Origin: Candidatus Daviesbacteria bacterium
GTDB taxonomy: Bacteria > Patescibacteriota > Microgenomatia > Daviesbacterales > UBA10151
Reading direction: 5' to 3'
DNA length: 38,833 bases
Assembly: GCA_016183305.1 (NCBI GenBank)
Contig: JACPEW010000026.1
Coordinates: 1 to 38,833, forward strand
Positions 1 through 8,772 of the stretch are shown piece by piece (position 1 is the first letter of the stretch; each line of letters begins with the position of its first letter). The notes under the pieces are model-generated. The model searched no databases. It was given only the letters and a program-made list of their open reading frames with translations, and was not told the DNA's origin. Made by a program: the position numbers and the translations under genes.

Positions 1-141
1 TCTACTGGAAAAGGATCTGGTTAAAAGCTTTAGGGCCATAGGTAAATTCCTGCCTAATAGATAATTCCTGCACTGAATTTCAATTGCAGGGCTATTTGTA
101 GTGGGAAATTCTGCTTAAAAGTGGTGCATTTCGTTTTAGAA
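1..141 (+). repeat. Terminal inverted repeat, left copy
   Basis: Bases 1-141 are the exact reverse complement of 38693-38833; the match stops at 142. The repeat holds an open frame tail ending at 64 and then 77 bp of non-coding sequence with two similar motifs of the form AGTGGnnnATT about 24 bp apart (near 99 and 120), as seen in subterminal transposase-binding sites. It is best read as the inner edge of a longer dispersed repeat, probably an insertion sequence, at which the assembly stopped. Confidence 0.9.
2..64 (+). CDS. Possible transposase C-terminal tail (partial)
   Basis: The frame opened by the contig edge reads LLEKDLVKSFRAIGKFLPNR and ends at TAA (62-64). It looks like a basic protein tail and sits where an IS transposase would end, just before non-coding terminal DNA. 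The same tail is on the minus strand at 38770-38832. No catalytic motif is visible, so the family cannot be named and the call is tentative. Confidence 0.3.
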   Translation, partial: LLEKDLVKSFRAIGKFLPNR

Positions 142-258
142 GCACCTAAACCATTAACACAAACGATTTATCCCTAAAAATTTCAGAAGATTTATCTAAT
201 CCCTCCCCTAAAAAGATACTAATTTATCTTAGTGGGGTAATGTCAGCTTACTCTTCTC

Positions 259-287
259 TTGACATATACTTACATCTCTGGTAAAGT
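259..287 (+). promoter_or_regulatory. Sigma-70-type promoter for the envelope cluster
   Basis: TTGACA (259-264) is separated by 17 bp from TAAAGT (282-287). The predicted transcript start is near 294, about 14 nt before the ATG at 308. The -35 is perfect and the -10 matches 4 of 6. The rest of 142-307 shows only a weak imperfect hairpin (about 205-237) and no gene. Confidence 0.6.
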
Positions 288-307
288 CTGCAACTCAAGT
301 CTGCATC

Positions 308-1810
308 ATGATCTATACACTGCCAAGTCAAGAACAGATCAGAGATTTCCTTCATCAGCTTTCCCAAGGGTTAGGTAGTTTTTTTAAGGCAAAAACCAGA
401 AAATACCAGCTAGCTACTGTTATAGACTTGATTTTGATAGCCTTAATCCTTTTCTATGGCAGGCAACCAGCCCAAAGGTTAATTACCCCAGTGGTTACTT
501 CTATTAACTCTTTTTATACTGTTTCCTCAGCTCATCTTCCCTCTGAATCTTTTGCTTTTGTGCCTGATTTGGCCCGCAATAAATTCTCTTCTATTGATTT
601 AGAAGGCTTAACTGTTCTGTCTTTTTTTGATGTGCCTGTCACAGAAGAAGGAATTAATTATAATTCCAGGGGTTATGCTTCTTTTACCTCTCCTGAGGCT
701 GCAGAACTTTTTGACAGGGCCCGCTTTAACCAAACTAAAATCTTTTTAACTTTGTCTGCCCTAAGTCATGAGACAATTGAAAATCTGCTAAACAGTGACT
801 GGGCCAAGCGGCAACTGGCTGACCAGGTGATTGAAGAAATTAAACTCACAAATATTGATGGCATAACTATTGATTTTGAGTGTTCAGATGGAATACCCCA
901 CCGGAAAAAATTTACCCAATTTATCTCTTATCTTTCTTTCCGTTTACATGCTGATCTGCCTGAAGCTAAATTAGCTATAGCTGTACCCAGTTCTAAAACT
1001 GATAACTCCCTCTATGATATCAGAGAATTAGCCAAAACCTCAGATAAAATCTTTTTAATCGCCTCAGATTTTATTGTGCCTGAAGTCCAAGGCTCTACCC
1101 GCAGGAATCCAGTTTATGGCTTTTCAGGAAACGAATATTTTGCCTCTATTGCTGGCCTAATATCAAATTTAACTAAAAAACTGCCTGCTGAAAAATTAGC
1201 TCTGGAAAGGGCCTGGTATGGCAACGGCAATAACTACCCTCTTTATAAACCCAGCAGTAAACCTGTTGAAGAACTGGCTTCAGAACCTGCTCCAATAGAA
1301 CTCGACCAAGATACTATAGATAGACTAGCGGTAGGCGTTCCATATAAAGGCAAAGAAGCAGCCAGAAAAAATATTCCTTTAATTGCAAAAGCCCTAAACG
1401 AAGAAGGGATTTTAGATACTAATGTTTTAGCTTATGCTTTAGCAACCATTGAGCATGAAACTGACGAGACTTTTGAACCAATTGAGGAAATCCAGGGCAG
1501 GATTAATGCCAGAAGATTAGGCTATGAAGGCGGATCTAATTATTTTGGCAGGGGTTTTATTCAAATTACCCATCTTAGGAATTATAGGCAAATTGGGGAA
1601 AGGATTGGTATGGGAGACAAATTGGCAAAAGACCCTCAGCTAGCCACAGACCCGGAAGTTGCTGCCAAAATCCTGGCAGCCTTTTTTAAAGACAATAATG
1701 TGGCAAACCTGGCTAGCCAAGGCTATTTTGTGGCTGCCAGAAACCCGGTTAACCCAGACAGAAATGGGTATTTAATTGCTGATTTGGCAAACAAGTACTG
1801 GCTCTATTAA
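308..1810 (+). CDS. Membrane-anchored GH18-like plus GH19-like glycoside hydrolase fusion
   Basis: A two-domain wall or chitin hydrolase of 500 aa. Residues 35-55 form a membrane anchor. Residues about 100-310 look like a GH18/YaaH-type barrel with DGITIDFE at 184-191, which fits the family DGxxxDxE motif with Glu191 as acid/base. Residues about 335-500 resemble a GH19/lysozyme-like domain: HET at 383-385 supplies the usual catalytic Glu, and NYFGRGFIQITHLRNY (411-426) is the hallmark substrate-cleft segment. The two domains are joined by a Pro/Glu-rich linker (315-335). It is first in a co-directional cluster, 3 bp before the carboxypeptidase. Likely substrate is peptidoglycan or another beta-1,4 GlcNAc polymer outside the membrane. 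The domain calls are strong; the substrate is inferred. Confidence 0.82.
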   Translation: MIYTLPSQEQIRDFLHQLSQGLGSFFKAKTRKYQLATVIDLILIALILFYGRQPAQRLITPVVTSINSFYTVSSAHLPSESFAFVPDLARNKFSSIDLEGLTVLSFFDVPVTEEGINYNSRGYASFTSPEAAELFDRARFNQTKIFLTLSALSHETIENLLNSDWAKRQLADQVIEEIKLTNIDGITIDFECSDGIPHRKKFTQFISYLSFRLHADLPEAKLAIAVPSSKTDNSLYDIRELAKTSDKIFLIASDFIVPEVQGSTRRNPVYGFSGNEYFASIAGLISNLTKKLPAEKLALERAWYGNGNNYPLYKPSSKPVEELASEPAPIELDQDTIDRLAVGVPYKGKEAARKNIPLIAKALNEEGILDTNVLAYALATIEHETDETFEPIEEIQGRINARRLGYEGGSNYFGRGFIQITHLRNYRQIGERIGMGDKLAKDPQLATDPEVAAKILAAFFKDNNVANLASQGYFVAARNPVNPDRNGYLIADLANKYWLY

Positions 1811-1813
1811 TTT

Positions 1814-2848
1814 ATGATTACATCTAAATCAATTAGAATTTTTTTTATAAGTTTAGCTTTAGTATTTTTGATGGTGGTTATCCCCCATTTGACTGTTAAA
1901 CAAACATGGGTTAGTCCCCCACCTCACTTTAAGCAAAAAGATATTTTTAAAGAAATTGAACCTAAACTAAGATTAAAACCACACGATTTTAACCTTAAAA
2001 CTTCACTTATACCACCTGTATCTGCAGGCTCTGATTATGACCAGGCCCAAGCTTACGGGGTAGTTGATTTTGAAACTGGAGAGGTTTTAGCTTCTAAAAA
2101 CTTATCAGACAAAATGCCAATGGCTTCTTTAACAAAAATCATGACTGCAGTGGTTAGTCTAGACTTAGCAAACCCACAAGAAGAGTTTACTGTTTCCCAA
2201 AAAGCAGCCTCTACTCCTCCTACTAAAGTAATGTTAAAGACCGGAGAAAAGTATAGCTTAAATGACCTGCTTTCTTTTTTACTTATTACCTCAGCCAATG
2301 ATAGTGCCCAGGTTATTAAAGAAGGAATTGATCAAAAATATGGGCAGGAAGTTTTTATTAAGGCAATGAACAAAAAAGCCCAAGTTATAGGTTTAAAAAA
2401 CAGTAGCTTTACCAATCCCCAAGGTTTTGATTCAGAAAACCACTACAGCAGCGTGGAAGATTTGAGCCTGCTGTCTCATTATGCTATGAAAAATTATCCT
2501 TTAATTACCCAGATTGTGGGACAAGATCACCAGGATCTAACTTATGGGTGGAGTGATTTAAGGTTCTATTTAAATAACTGGAATGGGTTATTAGGATTAT
2601 ATCCTGGAGTTTTTGGAATTAAGATTGGTAATACTGGAAAAGCTGGAAACTGCGCCATAGTCCTCTCAGAAAGAGAAAACGAAAAAGTTTTAGTAACTTT
2701 ATTAGGAGCTCCTGGAGTATTAGAAAGGGATTTTTGGACAGCAGAACTTTTAGATTTAGGTTTTGGAAAACTTGCAGGCCTTTCTTCAGTTAATATTACA
2801 GAGGATCAGCTCAGAGCTAAATATGCTTCCTGGAAATATTTTGAGTAG
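1814..2848 (+). CDS. D-alanyl-D-alanine carboxypeptidase (peptidase S11, PBP5-like)
   Basis: A serine peptidase that trims the terminal D-Ala from peptidoglycan stem peptides. Residues 8-26 form a signal or membrane anchor, followed by a stalk. The three penicillin-binding motifs are present: SLTK (105-108) with nucleophile Ser105, SAN (160-162), and KIG (270-272) in place of the usual KTG. The Ile in the third motif is unusual but the Lys and Gly are kept. At 344 aa it lacks room for the full C-terminal amphipathic domain of classic PBP5 and relies on the N-terminal anchor. It starts 3 bp after the glycosidase, so the two are almost certainly co-transcribed. Confidence 0.9.
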   Translation: MITSKSIRIFFISLALVFLMVVIPHLTVKQTWVSPPPHFKQKDIFKEIEPKLRLKPHDFNLKTSLIPPVSAGSDYDQAQAYGVVDFETGEVLASKNLSDKMPMASLTKIMTAVVSLDLANPQEEFTVSQKAASTPPTKVMLKTGEKYSLNDLLSFLLITSANDSAQVIKEGIDQKYGQEVFIKAMNKKAQVIGLKNSSFTNPQGFDSENHYSSVEDLSLLSHYAMKNYPLITQIVGQDHQDLTYGWSDLRFYLNNWNGLLGLYPGVFGIKIGNTGKAGNCAIVLSERENEKVLVTLLGAPGVLERDFWTAELLDLGFGKLAGLSSVNITEDQLRAKYASWKYFE

Positions 2849-2911
2849 GCTCTTACAAACTTCTACTTAAGTTTTCACGCTTTCTCAATATTGCTCATTT
2901 AAACTACAGAT

Positions 2912-4936
2912 ATGAGGTCTGTCCGCCGTAATTTATTGGTAATCTTTTTTGCTATAACAACTTTTATATCTGTTATTCCTGTTTTTACCCACATGGTTTT
3001 TGCAACAGCCTTAAACTCCCAGGAAAGTTTAATCAGAAGAAATGATGCAGGACTGGTTTTACTTGATTATAAAAACAGACCTTTTTTTAGCTTTTATTCA
3101 GCCAAACTTAAAAAAGAAGTACCTCTTTCCTCTATCCCCAAGCAGACTCAGCAAGCAATTATTGTCTCTGAAGATAAGGACTTTTACTACCATCCAGGTT
3201 TTTCTATCCCAGCAATTATCCGTTCTGCTATGGATAATGTTAAAAACAAAAGCCTTTCTTATGGAGGATCAACTATTACCCAACAGCTGGTAAAAAATTC
3301 CCTGCTTTCTTCCAGAAAAGATTTTTTAAGAAAGTACCAGGAAATAATTTTAGCTTCAGAGATTGAAAGAAAGTATTCCAAAGACCAAATTTTAGAAATG
3401 TATTTAAACTCAACTTATTTTGGTGAAGGCAGTTTTGGGATTGAGGCAGCAGCCAATACCTACTTTAATAAAAGCGCTAAAAAATTAACCTTAGCCCAAT
3501 CTGCTGCCCTGGCTGCAATTTTGCCTTCTCCTTCCAGGCTGTCTTTGCTTTATGGGGATTTTGGTGAAGCAAAAAAAAGGCAAAAATTAATTTTAGAAAA
3601 AATGGTCCAGCAAGGTTTTATTACCAATAAACAAAAGAATCAGGCTATAGAAGAAGGTTTAGCTATAGTACCTCATTTAACAGATATTAATAATATTGCT
3701 CCTCATTTTGCTTTAATGGTAAGAGACCAGTTAATTGAACAATACGGGGAAGAGGCAATTGCCCGCTCAGGCTTTAAGGTCAAAACCACCCTTGATTTAG
3801 ACTGGCAAAAATATGCAGAAAAAACAGTTGCCCAACAAGTAGCTAGACTGAAACCTAACAGGGTTTCAAATGGAGCAGCTGTTACTTTAGACCCAACTAC
3901 TTCAGAAATCAGGGTAATGGTAGGAAGCACAGATTGGTATGACGATGAGTTTGGGAAAGTAAACCTGGCTTTAGCACCAAGGCCTCCTGGGTCTGCTTTT
4001 AAGCCTATTGTTTATGTAAAAGCTTTAGAAGAAGGTATTCTTACTCCAGCTACCCTGCTTCATGACCAGCCAACCAGATTTGCTAATTTTGATGAAGATA
4101 AATACTATGCCTCATTTCCAACAAGAACTGCTGCTTTGGCTGCTTTAGCAAGAGATTCTCAGGCTTATTATTCTCCTAAAAACTACGATGGCAGGTTTAG
4201 AGGATTGGTTACAGTTAGGAAAGCTTTGGCTAATTCTTTGAATGTGCCTGCAGTAGAGGTTATGAAAAAAGTTGGGATAGAAAATGCCTTAGATTCTGCT
4301 AAAAATTTAGGAATCACTACCTTAAAAGACCCTTCAAATTATGGTTTGTCTTTAGTTTTAGGAGCAGGAGAAGTCAAGCTTTTGGAACTAACTAATGTTT
4401 ATGCTGTTTTTGCCAACCAGGGCTTGAAAAATGAATTAACTGCAATTTTGGAAATTATAGATAAAAATGGCCACCCAATCTATCAGTATCAATCAGATCC
4501 TCAGCCAGTTATAGCAAAAGAATATGCTTTCTTAATTTCTTCTATCTTATCTGATAATAAAGCAAGAAATGATGTATTTGGTACTGTTTTAAATATCTCC
4601 AGGCCAGCTGCTGTTAAAACAGGCACTACAGAAAATTATAAAGATTCCTGGACTGTCGGCTTTACCCCCTCCCTAGTAATAGGAGTTTGGGTAGGTAATA
4701 ATTTTGGCGAACCAATGGATGGAATAGCAGGCTCTTTAGGAGCAGCTCCAATTTGGAAGGATCTAATGGAAAAGTTCTCAGCTGGCACACCAATCCAGCA
4801 GTTTGAGCCTCCGGAAGGAATTATTACAGCTAGCAGCAACTGTAGTTTTGATCTTTCTACCAGGATTGCTTCTTACTCAGCTATATCAGAATATTTTGTA
4901 AAAGGCACAGAACCTGTAAAAAGCTGTAAAAAATAA
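2912..4936 (+). CDS. Bifunctional penicillin-binding protein 1 (GT51 plus transpeptidase)
   Basis: A class A PBP of 674 aa that polymerises lipid II and cross-links the stem peptides. Residues 8-30 are the membrane anchor. The GT51 domain shows SEDKDFYYHPGF (86-97), containing the catalytic Glu, and GGSTITQQLVKN (118-129). The transpeptidase domain has SAFK (361-364) with nucleophile Ser361, SLN (442-444) and KTGTT (569-573). Length and order match the family. It follows the carboxypeptidase by about 60 bp on the same strand. No strong Shine-Dalgarno sequence precedes the ATG. Confidence 0.95.
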   Translation: MRSVRRNLLVIFFAITTFISVIPVFTHMVFATALNSQESLIRRNDAGLVLLDYKNRPFFSFYSAKLKKEVPLSSIPKQTQQAIIVSEDKDFYYHPGFSIPAIIRSAMDNVKNKSLSYGGSTITQQLVKNSLLSSRKDFLRKYQEIILASEIERKYSKDQILEMYLNSTYFGEGSFGIEAAANTYFNKSAKKLTLAQSAALAAILPSPSRLSLLYGDFGEAKKRQKLILEKMVQQGFITNKQKNQAIEEGLAIVPHLTDINNIAPHFALMVRDQLIEQYGEEAIARSGFKVKTTLDLDWQKYAEKTVAQQVARLKPNRVSNGAAVTLDPTTSEIRVMVGSTDWYDDEFGKVNLALAPRPPGSAFKPIVYVKALEEGILTPATLLHDQPTRFANFDEDKYYASFPTRTAALAALARDSQAYYSPKNYDGRFRGLVTVRKALANSLNVPAVEVMKKVGIENALDSAKNLGITTLKDPSNYGLSLVLGAGEVKLLELTNVYAVFANQGLKNELTAILEIIDKNGHPIYQYQSDPQPVIAKEYAFLISSILSDNKARNDVFGTVLNISRPAAVKTGTTENYKDSWTVGFTPSLVIGVWVGNNFGEPMDGIAGSLGAAPIWKDLMEKFSAGTPIQQFEPPEGIITASSNCSFDLSTRIASYSAISEYFVKGTEPVKSCKK

Positions 4937-5002
4937 ATTCTTACAATTTTCTATTGTATCTTTGAACAAGTTCTAATTTAGATTTTGGATAATGACTTTA
5001 AT

Positions 5003-5281
5003 ATGAATCCTGATTATAATCATCAAGATTACAATAGAAGAAGCAACAGCATGCTCTGGTTAACTGTTGTAGCTGTTTCTTTAGTAGCATTAATTGTGGC
5101 TGTTGCCTATATTTTAGGAAATAATCGAACTGGCCCTAATGATACAGGGGTAGTCCCGGGAGTAGGCGGGGGACCTGGGCAAACTACTGTCCCTATTTCT
5201 TCTCCAACTCCTGCTGCCAGTCCTGAGGTTAGTCCTGAGGTAAGCCCATCTCCAATCCCAACTCAAGTGCCAGAACTTTAG
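5003..5281 (+). CDS. Small single-pass membrane protein with Pro/Ser-rich tail
   Basis: A 92-aa protein from the ATG at 5003; an in-frame TTG at 4985 would add six residues (MDNDFN) and cannot be excluded. It has an Asn/Asp/Tyr-rich cytoplasmic head, one transmembrane helix (LWLTVVAVSLVALIVAVAYI), then a Gly- and Pro/Ser/Thr-rich exported tail containing PEVSPEVSPSPIP. It lies 10 bp before the sortase gene. It has no sortase motif itself. No known family is recognised; the layout suggests an envelope-associated linker protein. Confidence 0.65.
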   Translation: MNPDYNHQDYNRRSNSMLWLTVVAVSLVALIVAVAYILGNNRTGPNDTGVVPGVGGGPGQTTVPISSPTPAASPEVSPEVSPSPIPTQVPEL

Positions 5282-5291
5282 ACAAAACCTG

Positions 5292-5894
5292 ATGTTTCAT
5301 GCTAGCAAAGTCTTAATTTATCTTGGGGTAAGCCTTATTGCTTTATCCCAAGTTATTTTTGCTTTTGTTTTTTACCCAGTTATTATCAATGAAATTAATT
5401 ACTATCTTCAGGATTCAAGTTTTAAGCAACTTCCCAAAACTGAAAAATTAAAATTATCCCTTAACAATAATGAATTTAAAATAATTATTCCAAAAGTTGA
5501 TATTTACTCTGTTATTATTCCTAATGTTAATCCATTTAAAAAAGAAGAATACTTAGAAGCGCTAACCAAAGGAGTAGCTCAGGCTAAAGGTAGCGCTTCA
5601 CCAGGGGAGAGAGGAAATATTTTTATCTTTGCCCACTCTACCAACAATCCTTTTATTGCCCAACATAATGCTTTCTTCTATTTAATTAATAAACTAACTG
5701 CTGGTGATGAGATTTATCTTACCTATCAGAATAAAAATTATAAATATATAGTTGAAAACAATAAAATAATTAACCCTTCAGAAGTTAATTATTTAAATTC
5801 TAAAAGCAAAAAACAGATGCTTACTTTAATGACTTGCTGGCCTCCAGGTACTACCTTAAAAAGACTATTGGTAGTAAGTAGTCTTACTGAGTAA
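5292..5894 (+). CDS. Sortase (transpeptidase for wall anchoring)
   Basis: A 200-aa membrane-anchored sortase that cuts LPxTG-type signals between Thr and Gly and transfers the protein to a surface acceptor. Residues 7-30 form the N-terminal anchor. The catalytic triad is visible: His115 in FAHST, Cys182 in LTLMTCWPP, and Arg191 in TTLKRLLV. Spacing matches the sortase barrel. The subclass is not certain (class D/E-like by length and the TCWPPG context). The next gene encodes an LPATG protein, a direct candidate substrate. Such sortases are expected with a single membrane and an exposed wall or S-layer. Confidence 0.9.
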   Translation: MFHASKVLIYLGVSLIALSQVIFAFVFYPVIINEINYYLQDSSFKQLPKTEKLKLSLNNNEFKIIIPKVDIYSVIIPNVNPFKKEEYLEALTKGVAQAKGSASPGERGNIFIFAHSTNNPFIAQHNAFFYLINKLTAGDEIYLTYQNKNYKYIVENNKIINPSEVNYLNSKSKKQMLTLMTCWPPGTTLKRLLVVSSLTE

Positions 5895-5974
5895 AAAGTT
5901 CTTGCCTGACTCTTACTTTATTTTTAATTAATACTTAATAATATAGATCATAATTAAACTAAAGAAAAAATAAT

Positions 5975-6736
5975 ATGAAAATAAATACTTCCAAAAAAGA
6001 AGAGGTTGTTTTTTTTATTTTAAAAACAGGAATAATGATCTCTTTTGCTCTTGTCCTAACCAGTATTGCCTATGCTCAAGGCATAACTTCACCAGCAGAG
6101 TGTAATAACCCTACTGTCACAATTGATGGGAATGATAATACCCTCTCTTATACTGCTGTCTCTGGAATTATTTCTGGTGCTTGTATAAAGTCAGGCATTA
6201 ATATGTTTGATGGCTGGCACAGTGGCCTGCTAGGCAATGGTGTTTATGAAGATGGTTGCTATAGCGTTTCAGGTGTAGGTACCAATACTGTGACTATAGA
6301 GCGGACCGGAGTTCCTTCTGCCACATGCCAAACCTTAAGTCATGTTGATGTATTTAACTCCCCAGCTCCAACCCCTACTCCTACACCTTCAGCTGGCGCT
6401 ACAGCAAGCCCATCACCAAGCCCTAATGATTCTTTATTACCTCAATTATTAGACTCTGCCTCTCCTACCCCTTCTCCTTCACCTTTAGCTTCTGCAACTC
6501 CCACACCTACTCCAACACCAATCCCCTCAACTGACGGCTCTTTTTCTCACTCTTCTTCCTCAAGTTCAACACAAACTTCTCCTCAACCAGCTTTAGAAGG
6601 AGCTGTCTTGGGGGCATCGGCTGAGCTGCCTGCTACTGGAACAGAAAACTTATGGCTTTTTACAGCTTTCACTTCTTTAATTTCTGGAACAGGACTTATT
6701 GCTTTAGGTATTAAGAAAGGACAAAAGAAGATTTAG
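5975..6736 (+). CDS. LPATG-anchored surface protein, probable sortase substrate
   Basis: A 253-aa exported protein. It has an N-terminal signal segment (residues 13-35, ending near AYAQG), a small domain (36-128) with four cysteines (43, 70, 95, 118) that could form two disulfides, a low-complexity Pro/Thr/Ser stalk (130-205), and a textbook sorting signal: LPATG (218-222), a hydrophobic helix (about 226-246) and a basic tail (KKGQKKI). It follows the sortase by 80 bp on the same strand. The ectodomain fold is not recognised. It probably presents a small disulfide-stabilised head at the cell surface. Confidence 0.85.
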   Translation: MKINTSKKEEVVFFILKTGIMISFALVLTSIAYAQGITSPAECNNPTVTIDGNDNTLSYTAVSGIISGACIKSGINMFDGWHSGLLGNGVYEDGCYSVSGVGTNTVTIERTGVPSATCQTLSHVDVFNSPAPTPTPTPSAGATASPSPSPNDSLLPQLLDSASPTPSPSPLASATPTPTPTPIPSTDGSFSHSSSSSSTQTSPQPALEGAVLGASAELPATGTENLWLFTAFTSLISGTGLIALGIKKGQKKI

Positions 6737-6737
6737 A

Positions 6738-6767
6738 TTGACAAATAGCATAGCGGTGTACTACCAT
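6738..6767 (+). promoter_or_regulatory. Candidate promoter for the CAP-domain gene
   Basis: TTGACA (6738-6743) overlaps the stop region of the LPATG gene and is followed after 18 bp by TACCAT (6762-6767). The predicted start near 6774 leaves a leader of only about 4 nt before the ATG at 6778, so the message would be nearly leaderless. Confidence 0.45.
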
Positions 6768-6777
6768 TTACGTCCTT

Positions 6778-7209
6778 ATGCAGCTTTCTGCTGCCAAAAT
6801 TTTGGCGGTAACACTTATTAGCATACTTTCCTTGTATTTAACAGTTAAACCTACTTTTGCCACAAATTCAGACCGTTTTATGGTTAAAATCAACCAGTTC
6901 AGACAGTCTCAAGGTCTCCAGCCTATTAAACCAAGCCCAATAACTTGTAAATTTGCTGCAATCAGGGCAAAAGAAGCTTCCAGCCAATTTACCCATGATG
7001 GCTTTTACAACAGGGTTAAAAACTATACCTTACCTTATCCCAAATACAGATTAGTCACAGAAAATTTAGCCTGGGCTCCTAATGGAAAAGATGCTGTTAA
7101 TATGTGGATTAACTCCCCCTCTCATACAGCTAATTTATTAAAAAATACTGAGTTTGCTTGTATAGAAAAATATGGTGATTATTATGCTTTTGAAGGCCTG
7201 CAAGTTTAG
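6778..7209 (+). CDS. Secreted CAP/SCP-domain protein (YkwD-like)
   Basis: A 143-aa exported protein with a signal peptide (residues 1-29) and a compact CAP domain. The conserved cavity residues are visible as His73 (FTHDGF), Glu95 (VTENLAW) and His116 (SPSHTANLL). Two cysteines (57 and 128) may form a disulfide. CAP proteins are extracellular with varied roles, including lipid or wall binding and rarely proteolysis; the function here is open. Its 3' end overlaps by 4 bp the end of the convergent minus-strand membrane gene. Confidence 0.85.
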   Translation: MQLSAAKILAVTLISILSLYLTVKPTFATNSDRFMVKINQFRQSQGLQPIKPSPITCKFAAIRAKEASSQFTHDGFYNRVKNYTLPYPKYRLVTENLAWAPNGKDAVNMWINSPSHTANLLKNTEFACIEKYGDYYAFEGLQV

Positions 7210-8531
7210 ACAATCAAACCGATTAAGCTCAAAAAGATAATTATTACCATGCTTACTGTGGATTTAACAGCAAATTCTTTTTTACCGTGCAAAAAGCTAT
7301 ATAAAGACTTACCTGCTAAATTAACAAAATTAGCTAGGATAAAAGCAATTATCCCCAGTCTAAAATCAATAACTTGTCCAGCTGCTTGAGCAGTATTAAT
7401 CATTACTGCATCCAAGCCCACTAAAGCTCCTAAGCCGGTAGTAACTAAAAACCCACTGTCTCCAAATATTGCCAGAGCTAGTTTGGATAAGATGCTAATT
7501 GTTATAAATAGGGCTACAAATTTTAAAGCCCCATACAAATCTATAATCTTTTTTTCCTCTATTACCTTTGTTTGGCTTTCTGGAGCAGGTTCTTTAGACA
7601 TCAGGAAAAATAAAGCTATTATTAAAGTTCCTATAATCATTGGGATAATAGTAGGTAAAAGCTGAATTAGGAAAAAGATATTTAAAGAACCAATAACAAT
7701 AGCAATCTGGATAAAGCTGACCATATTGGCTATTACCACAGCAGATACTAAGTGGTTAATACTGTTTGATTTTTTGCTTTGTTGGGCCATGGTTTGGGTG
7801 GTGGCAGTTGAAGAAATAAAACCTCCTGCAGCTGAAGCCAGCAACCAGCCTTTTTTCTGGCCAATAGTCCTTTCCAGGATATAGCCTATTAACTCAATCC
7901 CGGTAATTAAAGCAACAATTATCCAAACCTTGAAAGGATTAATTAACTCAATATTAATAATTTGGTTTAGGTTAACCCCAAGCTTTTCTAAGAAACCTGG
8001 CAAACCAGAGATATCTGATAATGAATAAGCGGTATTTGGCAGAAAAGGTAAAATCGCTAAGGCAATAATGGTATAGCTAATAAAGGCATTAATTTCCCTT
8101 CTTTTAATATCCTCAATAATATTTTTAATACTTTCTTTTCTGGAAAGTAAAACTATTAAAACTACAGATAGGGCTAAAGTAAGCTGAATTGGGATAATTT
8201 CTGAAATAATTAATAAACCAATCAAAAAACTATAAATCAAAGCCAGTTCTGTAGTAATTCCTGTATCTTTGGTAGATAAACTATCTAAAACATAAAAAAC
8301 AATACTTAAAGCAAAAAAAGCTACAGTAATCACAGCAGAAATTAAGAAAAAGTCAGCATATAATACCCCAACCAAACCTCCTAAAGCAGCTGTCAAGGAA
8401 AATGACCTTAAGCCTAAAATAGCTATAGGTTTTTGACCAAAATTAAGGGCTTTTTTCTCATTAACTTCCCTTTCTATCCCAATCACAGCACCTATTACAA
8501 AAGCCAGTATAAACTTCAAAACCAAATCCAT
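7206..8531 (-). CDS. MgtC/DUF4010-type polytopic membrane protein
   Basis: A 441-aa integral membrane protein with roughly eleven to twelve hydrophobic helices. The N-terminus (FVIGAVIGIEREVNEK) matches the MgtC/SapB signature in which a GxxxGxERE-like segment follows the first helix. The C-terminal half matches the DUF4010 domain that often accompanies it. Such proteins are linked to Mg2+ or phosphate homeostasis or act as regulators of membrane ATPases; the transport substrate is not known. It is transcribed alone on the minus strand. The AT-rich stretch 8532-8635 upstream holds no gene. Confidence 0.8.
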   Translation of the reverse strand: MDLVLKFILAFVIGAVIGIEREVNEKKALNFGQKPIAILGLRSFSLTAALGGLVGVLYADFFLISAVITVAFFALSIVFYVLDSLSTKDTGITTELALIYSFLIGLLIISEIIPIQLTLALSVVLIVLLSRKESIKNIIEDIKRREINAFISYTIIALAILPFLPNTAYSLSDISGLPGFLEKLGVNLNQIINIELINPFKVWIIVALITGIELIGYILERTIGQKKGWLLASAAGGFISSTATTQTMAQQSKKSNSINHLVSAVVIANMVSFIQIAIVIGSLNIFFLIQLLPTIIPMIIGTLIIALFFLMSKEPAPESQTKVIEEKKIIDLYGALKFVALFITISILSKLALAIFGDSGFLVTTGLGALVGLDAVMINTAQAAGQVIDFRLGIIAFILANFVNLAGKSLYSFLHGKKEFAVKSTVSMVIIIFLSLIGLIV

Positions 8532-8635
8532 ATATTATCTATTATACATATTTTAAAATCTTAGTCTTCACTATCCGCACTAAGAATGCAGAGTTCTGAC
8601 AAAACGGTTATAATAATCCTATATCAACCTATAGT

Positions 8636-8664
8636 TTGCAATTTAGACAAATCTTGCTTATAAT
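8636..8664 (+). promoter_or_regulatory. Candidate promoter upstream of unknown protein
   Basis: TTGCAA (8636-8641) and a perfect TATAAT (8659-8664) are separated by 17 bp. The predicted start is near 8671, which falls inside the reading frame that continues upstream of the next gene's first standard start codon. Confidence 0.5.
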
Positions 8665-8772
8665 ACACTTACGTTTAAAGAGGCTTTAGATTTAACACTG
8701 GCTGCGCATTGTACAATAGGAAATGATTTTACCAGAAGAAAATTCCATTCTGGCGCACTTACCCTGCTCTGC

